Below are positions 11,024-20,877 of a stretch of 64,000 bases of DNA, one piece after another; position 1 is the first letter of the stretch; every line of letters starts with the position of its first letter. The DNA lies in contig JAGXIT010000005.1 in assembly GCA_024635495.1 (NCBI GenBank), positions 62,001 through 126,000 of the forward strand, in the 5' to 3' direction. Origin of the DNA: Candidatus Saccharimonadota bacterium (GTDB lineage: Bacteria; Patescibacteriota; Saccharimonadia; Saccharimonadales; UBA4665). Under the pieces are notes generated by a model. That model was given only the letters and a program-made list of their open reading frames with translations. It was not told the DNA's origin and made no database searches. A program made the translations under genes and the position numbers.

Positions 11024-11325
11024 ATAGCCCACTAAATACCGCCTCACTAAAAAAATCAATTAGCCGTTTTTTGCATTTTCTCAATGTATATAAAGGACTA
11101 GTCTTTTTCTTGCTTCTCACTAGCCTCTACGGCTACATCGTTTGGCGTATAAATGTACTTAGCTCTGCACCACCAACAAGCGTTGATGTAGCGAATGCCC
11201 AGGATAGTATCGAGGTCCCCAAAATACCTCAAGCAACCGTTATTAAAATCGAAGGTCTCAAAGATAATAGCGTCAGAGTCCAAGCCCTGTTTAACCAAGC
11301 TCGAGACAATCCTTTCCAGGAATAA
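11020..11325 (+). CDS. Small membrane protein terminating the pilus operon
   Basis: 101-aa single-TM ORF overlapping pilO stop. Confidence 0.6.
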   Translation: MNSPLNTASLKKSISRFLHFLNVYKGLVFFLLLTSLYGYIVWRINVLSSAPPTSVDVANAQDSIEVPKIPQATVIKIEGLKDNSVRVQALFNQARDNPFQE

Positions 11326-11336
11326 TGTTAGTTAGT

Positions 11337-12035
11337 CTACTCTGAGGTAGTCTTTTCTGATTGTGCAGTATCTGTTTTTTGTTTTTGAAACTGCAAGAAT
11401 TCTTGGTACTGTTTCGAGTCAATTGTAATATTTTGTGGTTTATCTATAGTATTTTTAGGCTGTAAGTGACCACCCTCAAGCGCAATCATGAATTCTTCTT
11501 GCGACTCAATGATTTGTCTTGCGACATCTCTTGCTTGTGGCAAGAATAAGTATTCATAGTTATCTTGCTCGCCTGACGTCTCAACAGTGAGCGCGCCATA
11601 ACCGAACATTGTGCCAAGGAAATCTTCATGCACCGTAACATCTGAGATTCGCTCCAAGCTTGTCTGCGATATTTTAGTATCGAATAGCCCCGGCAACAAC
11701 ACTTGCAGTAGTGCTTCGTCAGTTAAGACGATGTGCTCCTGCGAACGTAGCCATACTGGGATAAAAGTAAACACTATTGCTCCAATCGACAGTACAAAAA
11801 CCATACCGAAAATAGCTACGTGATACTGATCTGCTATTACCGCATCCTGTCCAAGCTTAGTCGTCGTCAGTAGTAGAGCAAGCCCGAGTAACACGATAAT
11901 TACTAAAAATGCGCCAAGAATGGGTAGGATATACGCTAAAATATGGTGCTTATATAATCCGAGGACTTTTTCGTCCTTGTCGATTGGTAACGATTCGTGA
12001 CATTGCTTATCTTGCTTGGGAGTAATATTTTTCAT
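11337..12035 (-). CDS. Bacterial PH-domain membrane protein
   Basis: Two TMs, LTDEALLQVLLPGLFDTKISQTSLERISDVTVHEDFLGTMFGYGALTVETSG (bPH2-like). Confidence 0.75.
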   Translation of the reverse strand: MKNITPKQDKQCHESLPIDKDEKVLGLYKHHILAYILPILGAFLVIIVLLGLALLLTTTKLGQDAVIADQYHVAIFGMVFVLSIGAIVFTFIPVWLRSQEHIVLTDEALLQVLLPGLFDTKISQTSLERISDVTVHEDFLGTMFGYGALTVETSGEQDNYEYLFLPQARDVARQIIESQEEFMIALEGGHLQPKNTIDKPQNITIDSKQYQEFLQFQKQKTDTAQSEKTTSE

Positions 12036-12045
12036 ATACGCTCGA

Positions 12046-13077
12046 TTATAGCAGTTTCTCTCGTGGATCTGGCTTGTGCTTTTTGTGTAAGTGTCCGTAA
12101 GCTTTTGGTGTTACTTTGCGACCACGTGGCGTACGCTCAAGTAAGCCAATCTGCAGTAAGTACGGCTCGATGAAATCTTCTATGGTACTCCGTTCCTCGG
12201 CGGTCATTGCGGCTATTGTTTCAATTCCAACTGGTCCACCAGCGTAATTATCAATAATTGATACCAGTATCATTCTGTCGGCGGGATCAAGCCCAAGCTC
12301 GTCAATTTCAAGAAGCGCTAGAGCCTTCGTGCTGATATCTGTGTCAACGATACCGTCGCCATTCACGTCCGCGTAATCACGGACGCGCTTCAAGAGTCTA
12401 TTTGCTATTCGGGGAGTCAACCGTGAGCGTTCAGCGAGGCGTAACGCTGCTGGTGCATCTATCTTAACCCCCAAGATACCTGCTGCACGCGCAATGATCT
12501 GCTGCACTTCATCAGGAGTATAGAATTCAAGCCTATGGATATGCCCAAATCTATCACGAAGTGGTGCTGCGAGTGCGCCAGTCCGGGTAGTCGCGCCGAT
12601 AAGCGTAAACTTTGGCAAATCAAGTCGCAAACTACGAGCGCTTGGCCCCTTGCCGAGCATAATGTCGAGCTTGTAGTCCTCCATCGCACTGTACAAAACC
12701 TCTTCAATGCTCCGGTGGAGCCGATGTATCTCATCAATAAATAAAATGTCGCCGTCCTGCAGATTCGTCAGTATGCTCGCCAAATCCCCCGCCCGTTCAA
12801 TAGCAGGACCAGAGGTAATCCGGATTTGTGCGCCCATCTCATGCGCAATGACCATCGCCATTGTTGTCTTGCCGAGGCCAGGAGGCCCGTAGAGCAGTAC
12901 ATGATCAAGTACATCCTCCCGCTTTTTTGCGGCAGTAATGGCTAGCTGAAGATTTTTCTTTATGCGTTCTTGCCCTATATAATTTTCGAAATCATGGGGG
13001 CGAATCTTTAGCTCAAACTCTTGCTCGTCAGCATCGTCAGCCTGGGGTGTTGCTTGTGTAATCCGTTCTATTGCCAT
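12046..13077 (-). CDS. ruvB: Holliday junction helicase RuvB
   Basis: [34 protein letters not shown]. Confidence 0.98.
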   Translation of the reverse strand: MAIERITQATPQADDADEQEFELKIRPHDFENYIGQERIKKNLQLAITAAKKREDVLDHVLLYGPPGLGKTTMAMVIAHEMGAQIRITSGPAIERAGDLASILTNLQDGDILFIDEIHRLHRSIEEVLYSAMEDYKLDIMLGKGPSARSLRLDLPKFTLIGATTRTGALAAPLRDRFGHIHRLEFYTPDEVQQIIARAAGILGVKIDAPAALRLAERSRLTPRIANRLLKRVRDYADVNGDGIVDTDISTKALALLEIDELGLDPADRMILVSIIDNYAGGPVGIETIAAMTAEERSTIEDFIEPYLLQIGLLERTPRGRKVTPKAYGHLHKKHKPDPREKLL

Positions 13078-13158
13078 ACAGATAGTGTAGCAGAAGCTAC
13101 GCCTAACATATGATGTAATACATACTTAGCGAAGGCAGACTAAGCTCCAGCTTTTTCG

Positions 13159-13731
13159 TTAACCTTTTAGTGCTAATTTGATGCGCTCTTCTACTGATAG
13201 CTCTGGGTCGATTTTCCGTAAAGCTACAGCAGCGTCCTGCGGCGAATATCCAAGCGCAACCAATGCCTCAACCGCTTCGTCTTGGTTGTGTATGCCCGGT
13301 CTGTAGACAAGATCTTCCGCCGATGAACCAGTTGCAAGACCAACCTTATCACGTAGTTCCACTACAACCTGCTCAGCTGCACGCTTGCCGACACCCTTTG
13401 CGCTCTGTAGCAGCTTAACATCACCTGATGCAATAGCCTCACGAACCTGCGCAGCTGAACCAATGTCTAGTACGGCCATAGCCACGCGGGGACCAACGTT
13501 CTTTACGCCAAGAAGTTGTTCAAAAAGTTTTTTAGTATCAGTCAGTGTAAATCCAAATAAATCATAACTCTGCTCACGAATGTGCTCGTAGACATAGAGC
13601 TTCGCCTCGCTGCCACTCACAAGCTTATTGAAGTCCTCGCTCGTAACGATTAACCCGTAGCCAATACCCGATACATCGAGAATAACGCCATTAACCGTTT
13701 TCTCCGCTACTCCACGTAAGCTTGCAATCAT
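13159..13731 (-). CDS. ruvA: Holliday junction branch migration protein RuvA
   Basis: MIASLRGV...VGPRVAMAVL...GVGKRAAEQVVVELRDK. Confidence 0.96.
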   Translation of the reverse strand: MIASLRGVAEKTVNGVILDVSGIGYGLIVTSEDFNKLVSGSEAKLYVYEHIREQSYDLFGFTLTDTKKLFEQLLGVKNVGPRVAMAVLDIGSAAQVREAIASGDVKLLQSAKGVGKRAAEQVVVELRDKVGLATGSSAEDLVYRPGIHNQDEAVEALVALGYSPQDAAVALRKIDPELSVEERIKLALKG

Positions 13732-13751
13732 ATGTACTAGTATAGCAACTT

Positions 13752-14225
13752 TTAGACTTTACGTGACTGTGCATATGTCAAGGCGGCTGCGAGCGCATCG
13801 GCACAATCATCTGGTTTTGGTACTTCGCTCAGGCCGAGATGTATACGAACCATTTCTTGTATTTGTTTTTTGTCCGCTCGACCGTAGCCGGTGATTGCCA
13901 TTTTTATCTGGAGTGGTGTGTACTCTGCCAATTCGAGACCTGCTTGCTTGCCAGCGAGCAAGACGACGCCCCGCGCCTGCGCTACGGTGATTGCGGTTGT
14001 CACATTACGGGCAAAGAATAGCTTCTCGACGGCCATATGTGTCGGCTTTGTCTCTGCGATAATGGTCTGTAATTCACTATAGATAGTCTCAAGGCGAACG
14101 GCATCTGCTTCGTGTACTGGCGTCCTGATTACGCCTGCATCGACCATCTTTGGGTTACCTTTGATAACATCAATAACTCCAAAGCCGAGTATACCAGTGC
14201 CAGGATCAATGCCGATTATTCGCAT
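13752..14225 (-). CDS. ruvC: Holliday junction resolvase RuvC
   Basis: MRIIGIDPGTGILGFGV...VEKLFFARNVTTAITVAQARGV. Confidence 0.97.
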   Translation of the reverse strand: MRIIGIDPGTGILGFGVIDVIKGNPKMVDAGVIRTPVHEADAVRLETIYSELQTIIAETKPTHMAVEKLFFARNVTTAITVAQARGVVLLAGKQAGLELAEYTPLQIKMAITGYGRADKKQIQEMVRIHLGLSEVPKPDDCADALAAALTYAQSRKV

Positions 14226-14227
14226 TA

Positions 14228-14953
14228 TTAGTCTACAAGACTTTCATCGATGTCAAAGTTTACGTGCGTATCGGCGACGTCATCTATATCGTCAAGCGCG
14301 TCCATAAGGCGCATAATCTTGCCAGCTGTGTCTTTGTCAGTTATTTCGATGGTGGTATTGGGCACATAGGTCAGCCCTGCCTCGGTAATTTCAAAGCCTT
14401 TTTCCTTTAGGCCATCACGGACTTTAGCCAGGTCGACATCCACCGTGTAGACATCACTCTCACCAGCCTCGTCTTGCACGTCTTCTGCGCCGGAGTCTAG
14501 GGCTTCAAGCATAAAATCATCACCAGCTGCCTTGACGTGTATAAATCCCTTACGAGTGAACTGAAATGCCACAGCGCCCTTTTCTGCGATGTTACCGCCA
14601 TGCTTACTGAATGCCAGTCTAACTTCCGGATAGGTTCGGTTTAAATTATCGGTGGCAACCTCTACAAGGATAGCAACGCCACCCGGTCCATAGCCCTCAT
14701 ACATCACTTCTTGCAACTCTGCAGCGCCCTTATCTTTAATGCGGTCAATTGCACGCTGAATGTTAGCATTCGGCATGTTTGCGGCCTTTGCCTTATCGAT
14801 CGCAAGACGAAGCGTAAAATTAGTATCTGGGTCAACTCCACTACGCGCTGCGAGTGCTATTGCGTTGCCTATTTTGGTAAATACTGCGCCACGGGCTGCG
14901 TCTTTTGCTCCCTTTTCGCGCTTAATAGTTGACCATTTTGAGTGTCCTGACAT
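14228..14953 (-). CDS. yebC: YebC/PmpR family protein
   Basis: MSGHSKWSTIKREKGAKDAARGAVFTK. Confidence 0.97.
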   Translation of the reverse strand: MSGHSKWSTIKREKGAKDAARGAVFTKIGNAIALAARSGVDPDTNFTLRLAIDKAKAANMPNANIQRAIDRIKDKGAAELQEVMYEGYGPGGVAILVEVATDNLNRTYPEVRLAFSKHGGNIAEKGAVAFQFTRKGFIHVKAAGDDFMLEALDSGAEDVQDEAGESDVYTVDVDLAKVRDGLKEKGFEITEAGLTYVPNTTIEITDKDTAGKIMRLMDALDDIDDVADTHVNFDIDESLVD

Positions 14954-15018
14954 AGAAGTGGTTCTCCTTTTTCTATCTGTTATTTTAACAGATACTGGTC
15001 TGCAGCGCTACCTCGGGG

Positions 15019-15705
15019 CTAAATACCAACCTCGAGATCATCATCACCCTTGAGTTGCTGGAGCTTGTTCATATCCACACGATAAATAAATCGCTGATAT
15101 TCGATGTAGCCTTTTTGTTTTAGCTTATGTAGTTCCACTGCTGCAGTCTCACGAGTAATTCCGACCATTTCGGCGATATCCTGATGGCTTAGTCGTAGGT
15201 TAATACGTATTTTTCCGTCGGATTCCTCTGCTCCAAATCGGGTCGCAAGATATAGTAATATATATATTAGTTTATCTTGTGCATGAGAATGTTCGAGCGC
15301 ATAGACGTGCATAGTAGCAGCAATGTAGTGCGCCACGTAATTTTCAAAGATTTGATCCTTAAGTTCTGGATACTGGTCTAATGCCCGAATATAGGTTTCT
15401 CGGGGTGTAGCCAAAAGCACACAGTCTGACACCGCCTCATAGTAGTATATGCACTTGGCTGTTTTGCCATATGTCCACGATGTCGGAAACGAGTCGCCAG
15501 CGCCCAGTAATGTTACCGTTCGCTGCACGCCATCTCCTGTAATACCATACACTTTTACGATGCCACTACGAATAGTGTGGACGCTTTTTGGCGTTTCGCC
15601 TTGAAATAAAATTGTGCGCTTTTTTGCATACCGACGAACGATACTGGCTGGCTCAATAAGTGTGAGCTTACCGAACATTTTACGTTCATCTAAGTCTCTG
15701 TTCAT
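15019..15705 (-). CDS. Crp/Fnr family transcriptional regulator
   Basis: cNMP-binding fold followed by LRLSHQDIAEMVGITRETAAVELHKLKQKGYI HTH; start at 15705 supported by TATAAT 6 nt upstream. Confidence 0.88.
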   Translation of the reverse strand: MNRDLDERKMFGKLTLIEPASIVRRYAKKRTILFQGETPKSVHTIRSGIVKVYGITGDGVQRTVTLLGAGDSFPTSWTYGKTAKCIYYYEAVSDCVLLATPRETYIRALDQYPELKDQIFENYVAHYIAATMHVYALEHSHAQDKLIYILLYLATRFGAEESDGKIRINLRLSHQDIAEMVGITRETAAVELHKLKQKGYIEYQRFIYRVDMNKLQQLKGDDDLEVGI

Positions 15706-15732
15706 AACTATATTATAGAGAGAAAACAAAAT

Positions 15733-17202
15733 TTAGCCAGCACCTTGTTTTGGGTCAGTTTTTATGTCAGTGAACCAAGCTTGCTTACGACGCTGCAATA
15801 GTATCGCAATACTAGCAATAACGGCATAACATAGCACCATGTCTATTACACTTAGATACACATTTTGATGAAATATATGAGGTATTCGACTAAGTATCGT
15901 CGCGGTATCAAGCATGTAGGTAAGCAACCAAACCGCTGGCCAAGCAAACCAACCTGCCAAGAGTGGCACGAGCATGCCGGCCAAACCCGCAATAAAACTC
16001 AAAAGCATGGCGATTGGTATGGAAGTTGCTACCAGCAGGTTTGCAACTAGCCCAATCAGTGACACCTGCCCAAAGATAAACATAATGATTGGTATGGTCA
16101 TGAGCTCAGCGCTCAAGGTCTCTACAGCGACTTGAGAAAGTAATGGCGCTTCTCTATTTTTGTATAGTCTGCGCAAAACTTGTGGCGCTATCACCAAGAT
16201 GCCGAAAAACGCGAGTGTCGATAGCCACCAGCTAATGTCGGACCAGAAATACACTGGTGTTGCATAGGTGGTGATTGCTGCAGCGAGCAGTAGTAACACC
16301 ATAGGCCGCACGGTTCGTCCATAGTACCAGGCCGCTAAACTCAAGCCACTGACCACTGCCGCCCGCACAATACTCGGGCTTGAGCCCGCAAATAGCAAGA
16401 AAAACGTCATTAGGCTTACACCGATAATAGTAGTCAGGTTTTTGGATCGGTTGCCTGTAGCTCGCTTGGCCGCATTGAGTAGCACTGTTAGGTTATACCC
16501 ACTCACCGCAATAATATGTGTCAGCCCCACCATCAATAGCACTTGGCTTGTATAGTCCGGTAGTGTGTTGCGCTGCCCTACAAGCAGACCGAGTGCAAAC
16601 GATGCCAGTGGCTCTGGTAGTGCGGTTTGCATGCCGGCACTAAATTTGCGGCGTAGCACATCGATGAAGTTTTGCTCTGAGCCGATACGCTCAATTTGTG
16701 CATAGCTCATCGTTGCCTGTTTGCCACCTCTCGTTGGATATAACTTGCCAGTCAGTTTCAGTATATCGCCACGATATACGGCCAGTTCTCCGTAGCCACT
16801 CAGCTTGATGATACCCGGAGCGGCTACTTGGGCTGGCGAGATGAATTGCACGTCCGAAACCTCGAAGCTCAATTGGCCATTCTTGCCATAAACCGCATCG
16901 AGTGTTGCCTTCGCTTGTATAGTTACCTTCTGTCGAGCGTAGTCTTGATACGGTTGGATCGCCTGCAGATACGCACTGCCACGCCAGATACCAAGCATTG
17001 CGCCGAATAGTAGCACGAGCAGAAGCTGCAGTGATTTATTACGATTACTCAGCACTGCCGCAATACCGAGAAGCAGTACCGGCCACAATGCAATACCAAC
17101 GTGTAGTCTCGCTACTACGAGTCCAAGCAAAAAACTCACACTCAAAACTAGCAGCACGTCTGTCCTGCGTAACTTTTTTGGCATGTCTCGCCACTGCCTC
17201 AT
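15733..17202 (-). CDS. comEC: ComEC/Rec2-type competence membrane protein
   Basis: LALGLLVGQRNTLPDYTSQVLLMVGLTHIIAVSGYNLTVLL competence domain. Confidence 0.88.
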   Translation of the reverse strand: MRQWRDMPKKLRRTDVLLVLSVSFLLGLVVARLHVGIALWPVLLLGIAAVLSNRNKSLQLLLVLLFGAMLGIWRGSAYLQAIQPYQDYARQKVTIQAKATLDAVYGKNGQLSFEVSDVQFISPAQVAAPGIIKLSGYGELAVYRGDILKLTGKLYPTRGGKQATMSYAQIERIGSEQNFIDVLRRKFSAGMQTALPEPLASFALGLLVGQRNTLPDYTSQVLLMVGLTHIIAVSGYNLTVLLNAAKRATGNRSKNLTTIIGVSLMTFFLLFAGSSPSIVRAAVVSGLSLAAWYYGRTVRPMVLLLLAAAITTYATPVYFWSDISWWLSTLAFFGILVIAPQVLRRLYKNREAPLLSQVAVETLSAELMTIPIIMFIFGQVSLIGLVANLLVATSIPIAMLLSFIAGLAGMLVPLLAGWFAWPAVWLLTYMLDTATILSRIPHIFHQNVYLSVIDMVLCYAVIASIAILLQRRKQAWFTDIKTDPKQGAG

Positions 17203-17262
17203 ATGCAGAGCCTATCAAATTACACAGAGTAAACCATGAGCATCATGCGCCCCAGTAGCAGC

Positions 17263-19020
17263 TTACCAGCCACCACCGCCACCACCGCCACCACCACCGC
17301 CAGAGCTGCCGCCGCCTGAGCTGCCGCCAGATGAAGAACTGTAGGAGGTAGCTACCGTGCTGAAACTGTTCATTGCTGTGGTAAAGGCAGCTGCGTTAAA
17401 TGCAGCAGTACCCTGATACCAATTTGGTTCTATGCTTGCCTCGGTGTAATAGCGACCGAGTTGTTCGTTCCATCCCTTCTCAAGTCCAAAAAGCACAGCA
17501 TACGGCAATACTCTTTCGTACAACTTTATTAGCAGTTCAGTATTTGTGCCGCTGACTGTTTCACCTACTTTTTCAGCACCTTCAGGACTCTGAAGTACCT
17601 TAATTCGATCTACCTCAGCAAGCTTAATGTACTCCTCTAGACCCATCAGATAGCGCTCGAGAGCCAGCCCCTTATCAGTTAAACGCTTAAACGCGAACGA
17701 GAATACAAAAGCGAGTATAGCCGCAAAAAATCCCATGAATGAAAACGTCAAAATAGAGAGAATGAATATCCATAAAGCAGCCCGCCTGAACCAACGTGCG
17801 CCATCAACACCCTTCTCAAATATGCCATATTCCTCTGTCGTGAGTGCTTTTGTGAGCTGTTTATCATTACTTAATAGTTTTGCGTGCACTCTCGTATTCT
17901 TCTTGAGGCTTTTCATCGCTAAGCGCCTCTCGCCGCCAAACAATGTTTCTATATATTTACGCTCTTCAGAAGTTAGATCATCGAGTGGCTTTATAATCTC
18001 GAGTTCGTACTCTGCCTGCTTCCAGAAACTTTTTTCGGCTACTTGATACAGCTTTAGGTAGTGCCGCACTGTTAGATCAATGATTTGCGCCGTCTGGGCC
18101 TTACTCTGCGCTCGCCCCAGTGTCTTTGCAGCGACCAAGACACTCGTGCCCCTAGGTGGAATATACTCACGAACAACTAGCTCGGTCTCCGACGATCGAT
18201 ACTGCATTTTTTTGTAGCGAGATGATAGTAGAAAAATGCCCACAAAGCCAATCAGGTTAGAGCCAAGTATAATCATAAATATCACTGGCCAGTACTTCTC
18301 GAAGAACGTTGGAGTGTATTTGGCAAAAGTGTGCGGTGCGAATCCAATGGAAAAGGTCACGTTTTCACCTGGATTTAATGCACGGCTCGCCGCCACCGTA
18401 AACTCTGTGTCCCCACCTTGCGAGTCATTACGTACTATGGCGCACGCCGTATTTACACCCGCTAGACCCTCATAGCATGACTGCTTATTGTTTAGTGAGT
18501 CCACTAGTGATTTATCTACGATGACACTCGCCGTGACTGAGCCGAAGGGTTGTGCCCACTGTGTACCATTTGTGTCCCAATAGAATTCGTCGTCGTTTGT
18601 GTCTTTAAAATATTGAGTGATATCCTGTTGGGTATACGTGATGATATATGTCTGCACACCATGGACATAGCTATCCGAATCACCAATGCGCAGTACCGTA
18701 GCATCGCCGCTAGGATACGTTGTGTAGTTCCAGCTAGCCCCGCTCGCATTCTTCACCGACGTAATATCCAACGATGTTTTGCGACCATCGTATTGGTCGG
18801 GTAGCGCCCGCTCTATCCCATGATTCTGATTTGATTCAGGGAAAACCGCCGTGATTATTTCGACTGTGCGCAAGGTGGAATGATCGTCCGAAGTCTTACC
18901 CAGATAATACTGCGCATCAAAGCTTTGAATAGTGAAATCATTCACGCCAGCGAAGGCTTGCCCGCCTAAACCCCAAGCCATTGTTAGTACGAGAGCAATG
19001 AATGTCATATATTTTTTCAT
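17263..19020 (-). CDS. DUF2207-family membrane protein with poly-Gly C terminus
   Basis: Signal peptide, extracellular domain, TMs, SSSSGGSSGGGSSGGGGGGGGGGGW tail. Confidence 0.8.
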   Translation of the reverse strand: MKKYMTFIALVLTMAWGLGGQAFAGVNDFTIQSFDAQYYLGKTSDDHSTLRTVEIITAVFPESNQNHGIERALPDQYDGRKTSLDITSVKNASGASWNYTTYPSGDATVLRIGDSDSYVHGVQTYIITYTQQDITQYFKDTNDDEFYWDTNGTQWAQPFGSVTASVIVDKSLVDSLNNKQSCYEGLAGVNTACAIVRNDSQGGDTEFTVAASRALNPGENVTFSIGFAPHTFAKYTPTFFEKYWPVIFMIILGSNLIGFVGIFLLSSRYKKMQYRSSETELVVREYIPPRGTSVLVAAKTLGRAQSKAQTAQIIDLTVRHYLKLYQVAEKSFWKQAEYELEIIKPLDDLTSEERKYIETLFGGERRLAMKSLKKNTRVHAKLLSNDKQLTKALTTEEYGIFEKGVDGARWFRRAALWIFILSILTFSFMGFFAAILAFVFSFAFKRLTDKGLALERYLMGLEEYIKLAEVDRIKVLQSPEGAEKVGETVSGTNTELLIKLYERVLPYAVLFGLEKGWNEQLGRYYTEASIEPNWYQGTAAFNAAAFTTAMNSFSTVATSYSSSSGGSSGGGSSGGGGGGGGGGGW

Positions 19021-19149
19021 ATTATTTTCAGTATACGCTTGTTCTAATCGTTATGGCAGCTTGCACCACTGATTGACTTTTTCGCTAAAAAATAGATAAT
19101 GTAAGAAGTTATTTTCCTCAGTTTGAATAGGAAAGCAGCCGCCCGTTAT

Positions 19150-19226
19150 GGGCCCGTAGCTCAGCAGGTTAGAGCAGTGGCCTTTTAAGCCACGTGTCGT
19201 GGGTTCGAATCCCACCGGGCCCTCCA
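19150..19226 (+). tRNA. tRNA-Lys(TTT), CCA encoded
   Basis: GGGCCCG...CGGGCCC-T-CCA acceptor; anticodon loop CTTTTAA; GGTTCGAATCC T arm. Confidence 0.95.
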
Positions 19227-19318
19227 AATAGAATGACTCACGACAGTGGGTCTTTTTATTTGGCTGAATCGTTGAATTGAATCTACGACAGAGATTTTTC
19301 TGAAAGAAAAATATCGTA

Positions 19319-19428
19319 GTCGCGGGTTCGGTGGAGCTAAAGCTCTCGCAGGTGCTTGCACCGAGAAAGCTTCGGCGGAAGAGTGTTTTGGCGAAGCCAA
19401 AATGTGCGCTATTCCACCGGGGTCTCCA
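19319..19428 (+). repeat. Degenerate 3'-half copy of tRNA-Lys with 82-nt insertion in the T loop
   Basis: GTCGCGGGTTCG (11/12 to tRNA) - 82 nt - TCCACCGGGGTCTCCA (vs CCCACCGGGCCCTCCA). Confidence 0.8.
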
Positions 19429-19485
19429 AGTACGCTTACACTTAAAAAGAGGTAATTTACCTCTGTTTTTTGTTATAATCATTTT

Positions 19486-19848
19486 ATGAAGCAAAGTATT
19501 ATCTTCCAAAGACTAGAGGGACTTGCTTTATTTTTTGTAAGTATTCTTGTCTATAACAATATGAACTTTAATATAGTTGTATTCATTGCGACCCTACTAT
19601 TCGTCGATATTTTTATGCTTGGCTACTTAATAAACAATAAGTTTGGTGCATATTTTTATAATATTGGACACTCACTCATAACTCCATTAGTTATTGGTAC
19701 TATCGGCTATTACACAGACTCAAGATTGCTATTTGCAATAAGTTTAATCTGGCTTGCGCATATTGGTATGGACAGAATGTTCGGGTATGGGCTCAAGGCA
19801 ACCTCAGATTTCAAACACACGCATCTCGGCCAAATTGGTAAAAAATAG
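19486..19848 (+). CDS. DUF4260-like membrane protein
   Basis: RLEGLALFFVSILVY...DIFMLGYLINNKFGAYFYNIGHSLITPL...WLAHIGMDRMFGYGLK. Confidence 0.75.
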   Translation: MKQSIIFQRLEGLALFFVSILVYNNMNFNIVVFIATLLFVDIFMLGYLINNKFGAYFYNIGHSLITPLVIGTIGYYTDSRLLFAISLIWLAHIGMDRMFGYGLKATSDFKHTHLGQIGKK

Positions 19849-19853
19849 TTAGT

Positions 19854-20363
19854 TTAGTGCTTTGTTTTCTTGCCTGATTTCGAGGAGTTGTTCTTGCCGC
19901 GCAAGCCAAGCAGAGTTATCACTCCACCCGATATAAGGAAGAGTGTCATTAGATTATCTAGTTGCCCCCAAACGAAAGTAGCTTGCACGCTATTACGCCA
20001 GTCCACCGGTAAATAGTACGTGGCAAGAAGCACGAATAAACTGCTGGCAATAATTGCCATGAATAAACCGGCAAGTGGGCCGCCGGGAGTACCCACATTT
20101 TTCGTAAATACTATTGCAAGATAGAATGGAATAAACAGTAATGCGAGCTGTGCCCATTGGGTAGTCGCTAGCATATCCCCCCGTGTTGCTGCAGTGATAA
20201 CATCTGCAAAATCACTCGCAAGGTGGCTTGCGAGCAAGAAACCGAGACAAAGACCCAAGAAAACAATGACGCCGCTTGACCGTCGTTTTACTATCATCAA
20301 AACGGGTAGTACTAGCATGAAAATCACAAGTATCGGCACGAGCATATGCTCACTATAGCACAA
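19854..20363 (-). CDS. Hypothetical membrane protein
   Basis: Multiple predicted TM helices. Confidence 0.6.
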   Translation of the reverse strand: MCYSEHMLVPILVIFMLVLPVLMIVKRRSSGVIVFLGLCLGFLLASHLASDFADVITAATRGDMLATTQWAQLALLFIPFYLAIVFTKNVGTPGGPLAGLFMAIIASSLFVLLATYYLPVDWRNSVQATFVWGQLDNLMTLFLISGGVITLLGLRGKNNSSKSGKKTKH

Positions 20364-20385
20364 GCGTTATGTAAAAAATCTGCTC

Positions 20386-20877
20386 TTAAAATTTGAGTGT
20401 TTGACCAATAGTGATTTCCGCAGTATCCACCTGCCCTGCCGCAAGCTCAATCACATATTTCGCATCGTTAGGAGGACAAAAAGCAACTGGATATGTGCGA
20501 GGCGAAACATGCTCTGCAGTTTGTATAACTTGCTTCTGGCTATCAAGCCAAATCATATCAAGAGAAAAATGCATGCCTTTCATCCAGAAGCAGGCTATTT
20601 CAGGCTGATCTAAGACAAAAAGCATACCTTTTGAATCACTCATGTTTGAGGCGCCACCGAGGCCAAGTTCTCGCTCTGTGGACGTATCTGCGACACGTAG
20701 TCGGTATAGCTGACCATCGACACGAAGTATTCGTGCGTTTGTGTAAATTGCAGATGCGCTTACAGCGCCAATCATGATAATAAGCACTTGCAGCGCAACG
20801 ATTCGAACAAACCAGCGCTTACGCACCGACTTTGTCTTTGCGCTTTTTTGACTTTGCATTTTGCTCAACGTATTCAA
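20386..20877 (-). CDS. DUF192 family protein
   Basis: TSTERELGLGGASNMSDSKGMLFVLDQPEIACFWMKGMHFSLDMIWLD. Confidence 0.9.
   Translation of the reverse strand: MNTLSKMQSQKSAKTKSVRKRWFVRIVALQVLIIMIGAVSASAIYTNARILRVDGQLYRLRVADTSTERELGLGGASNMSDSKGMLFVLDQPEIACFWMKGMHFSLDMIWLDSQKQVIQTAEHVSPRTYPVAFCPPNDAKYVIELAAGQVDTAEITIGQTLKF

Noticed and set aside
17263-17340. CCACCGCCACC tandem repeat as possible CRISPR/minisatellite
   Set aside because: It encodes the poly-Gly tail of the DUF2207 protein; no spacer-repeat architecture. No CRISPR array was seen anywhere in the window.
19226-19430. Second functional tRNA gene downstream of tRNA-Lys
   Set aside because: No matching 5' acceptor strand or D arm and the T loop is disrupted by 82 nt; treated as a degenerate 3'-half copy instead.
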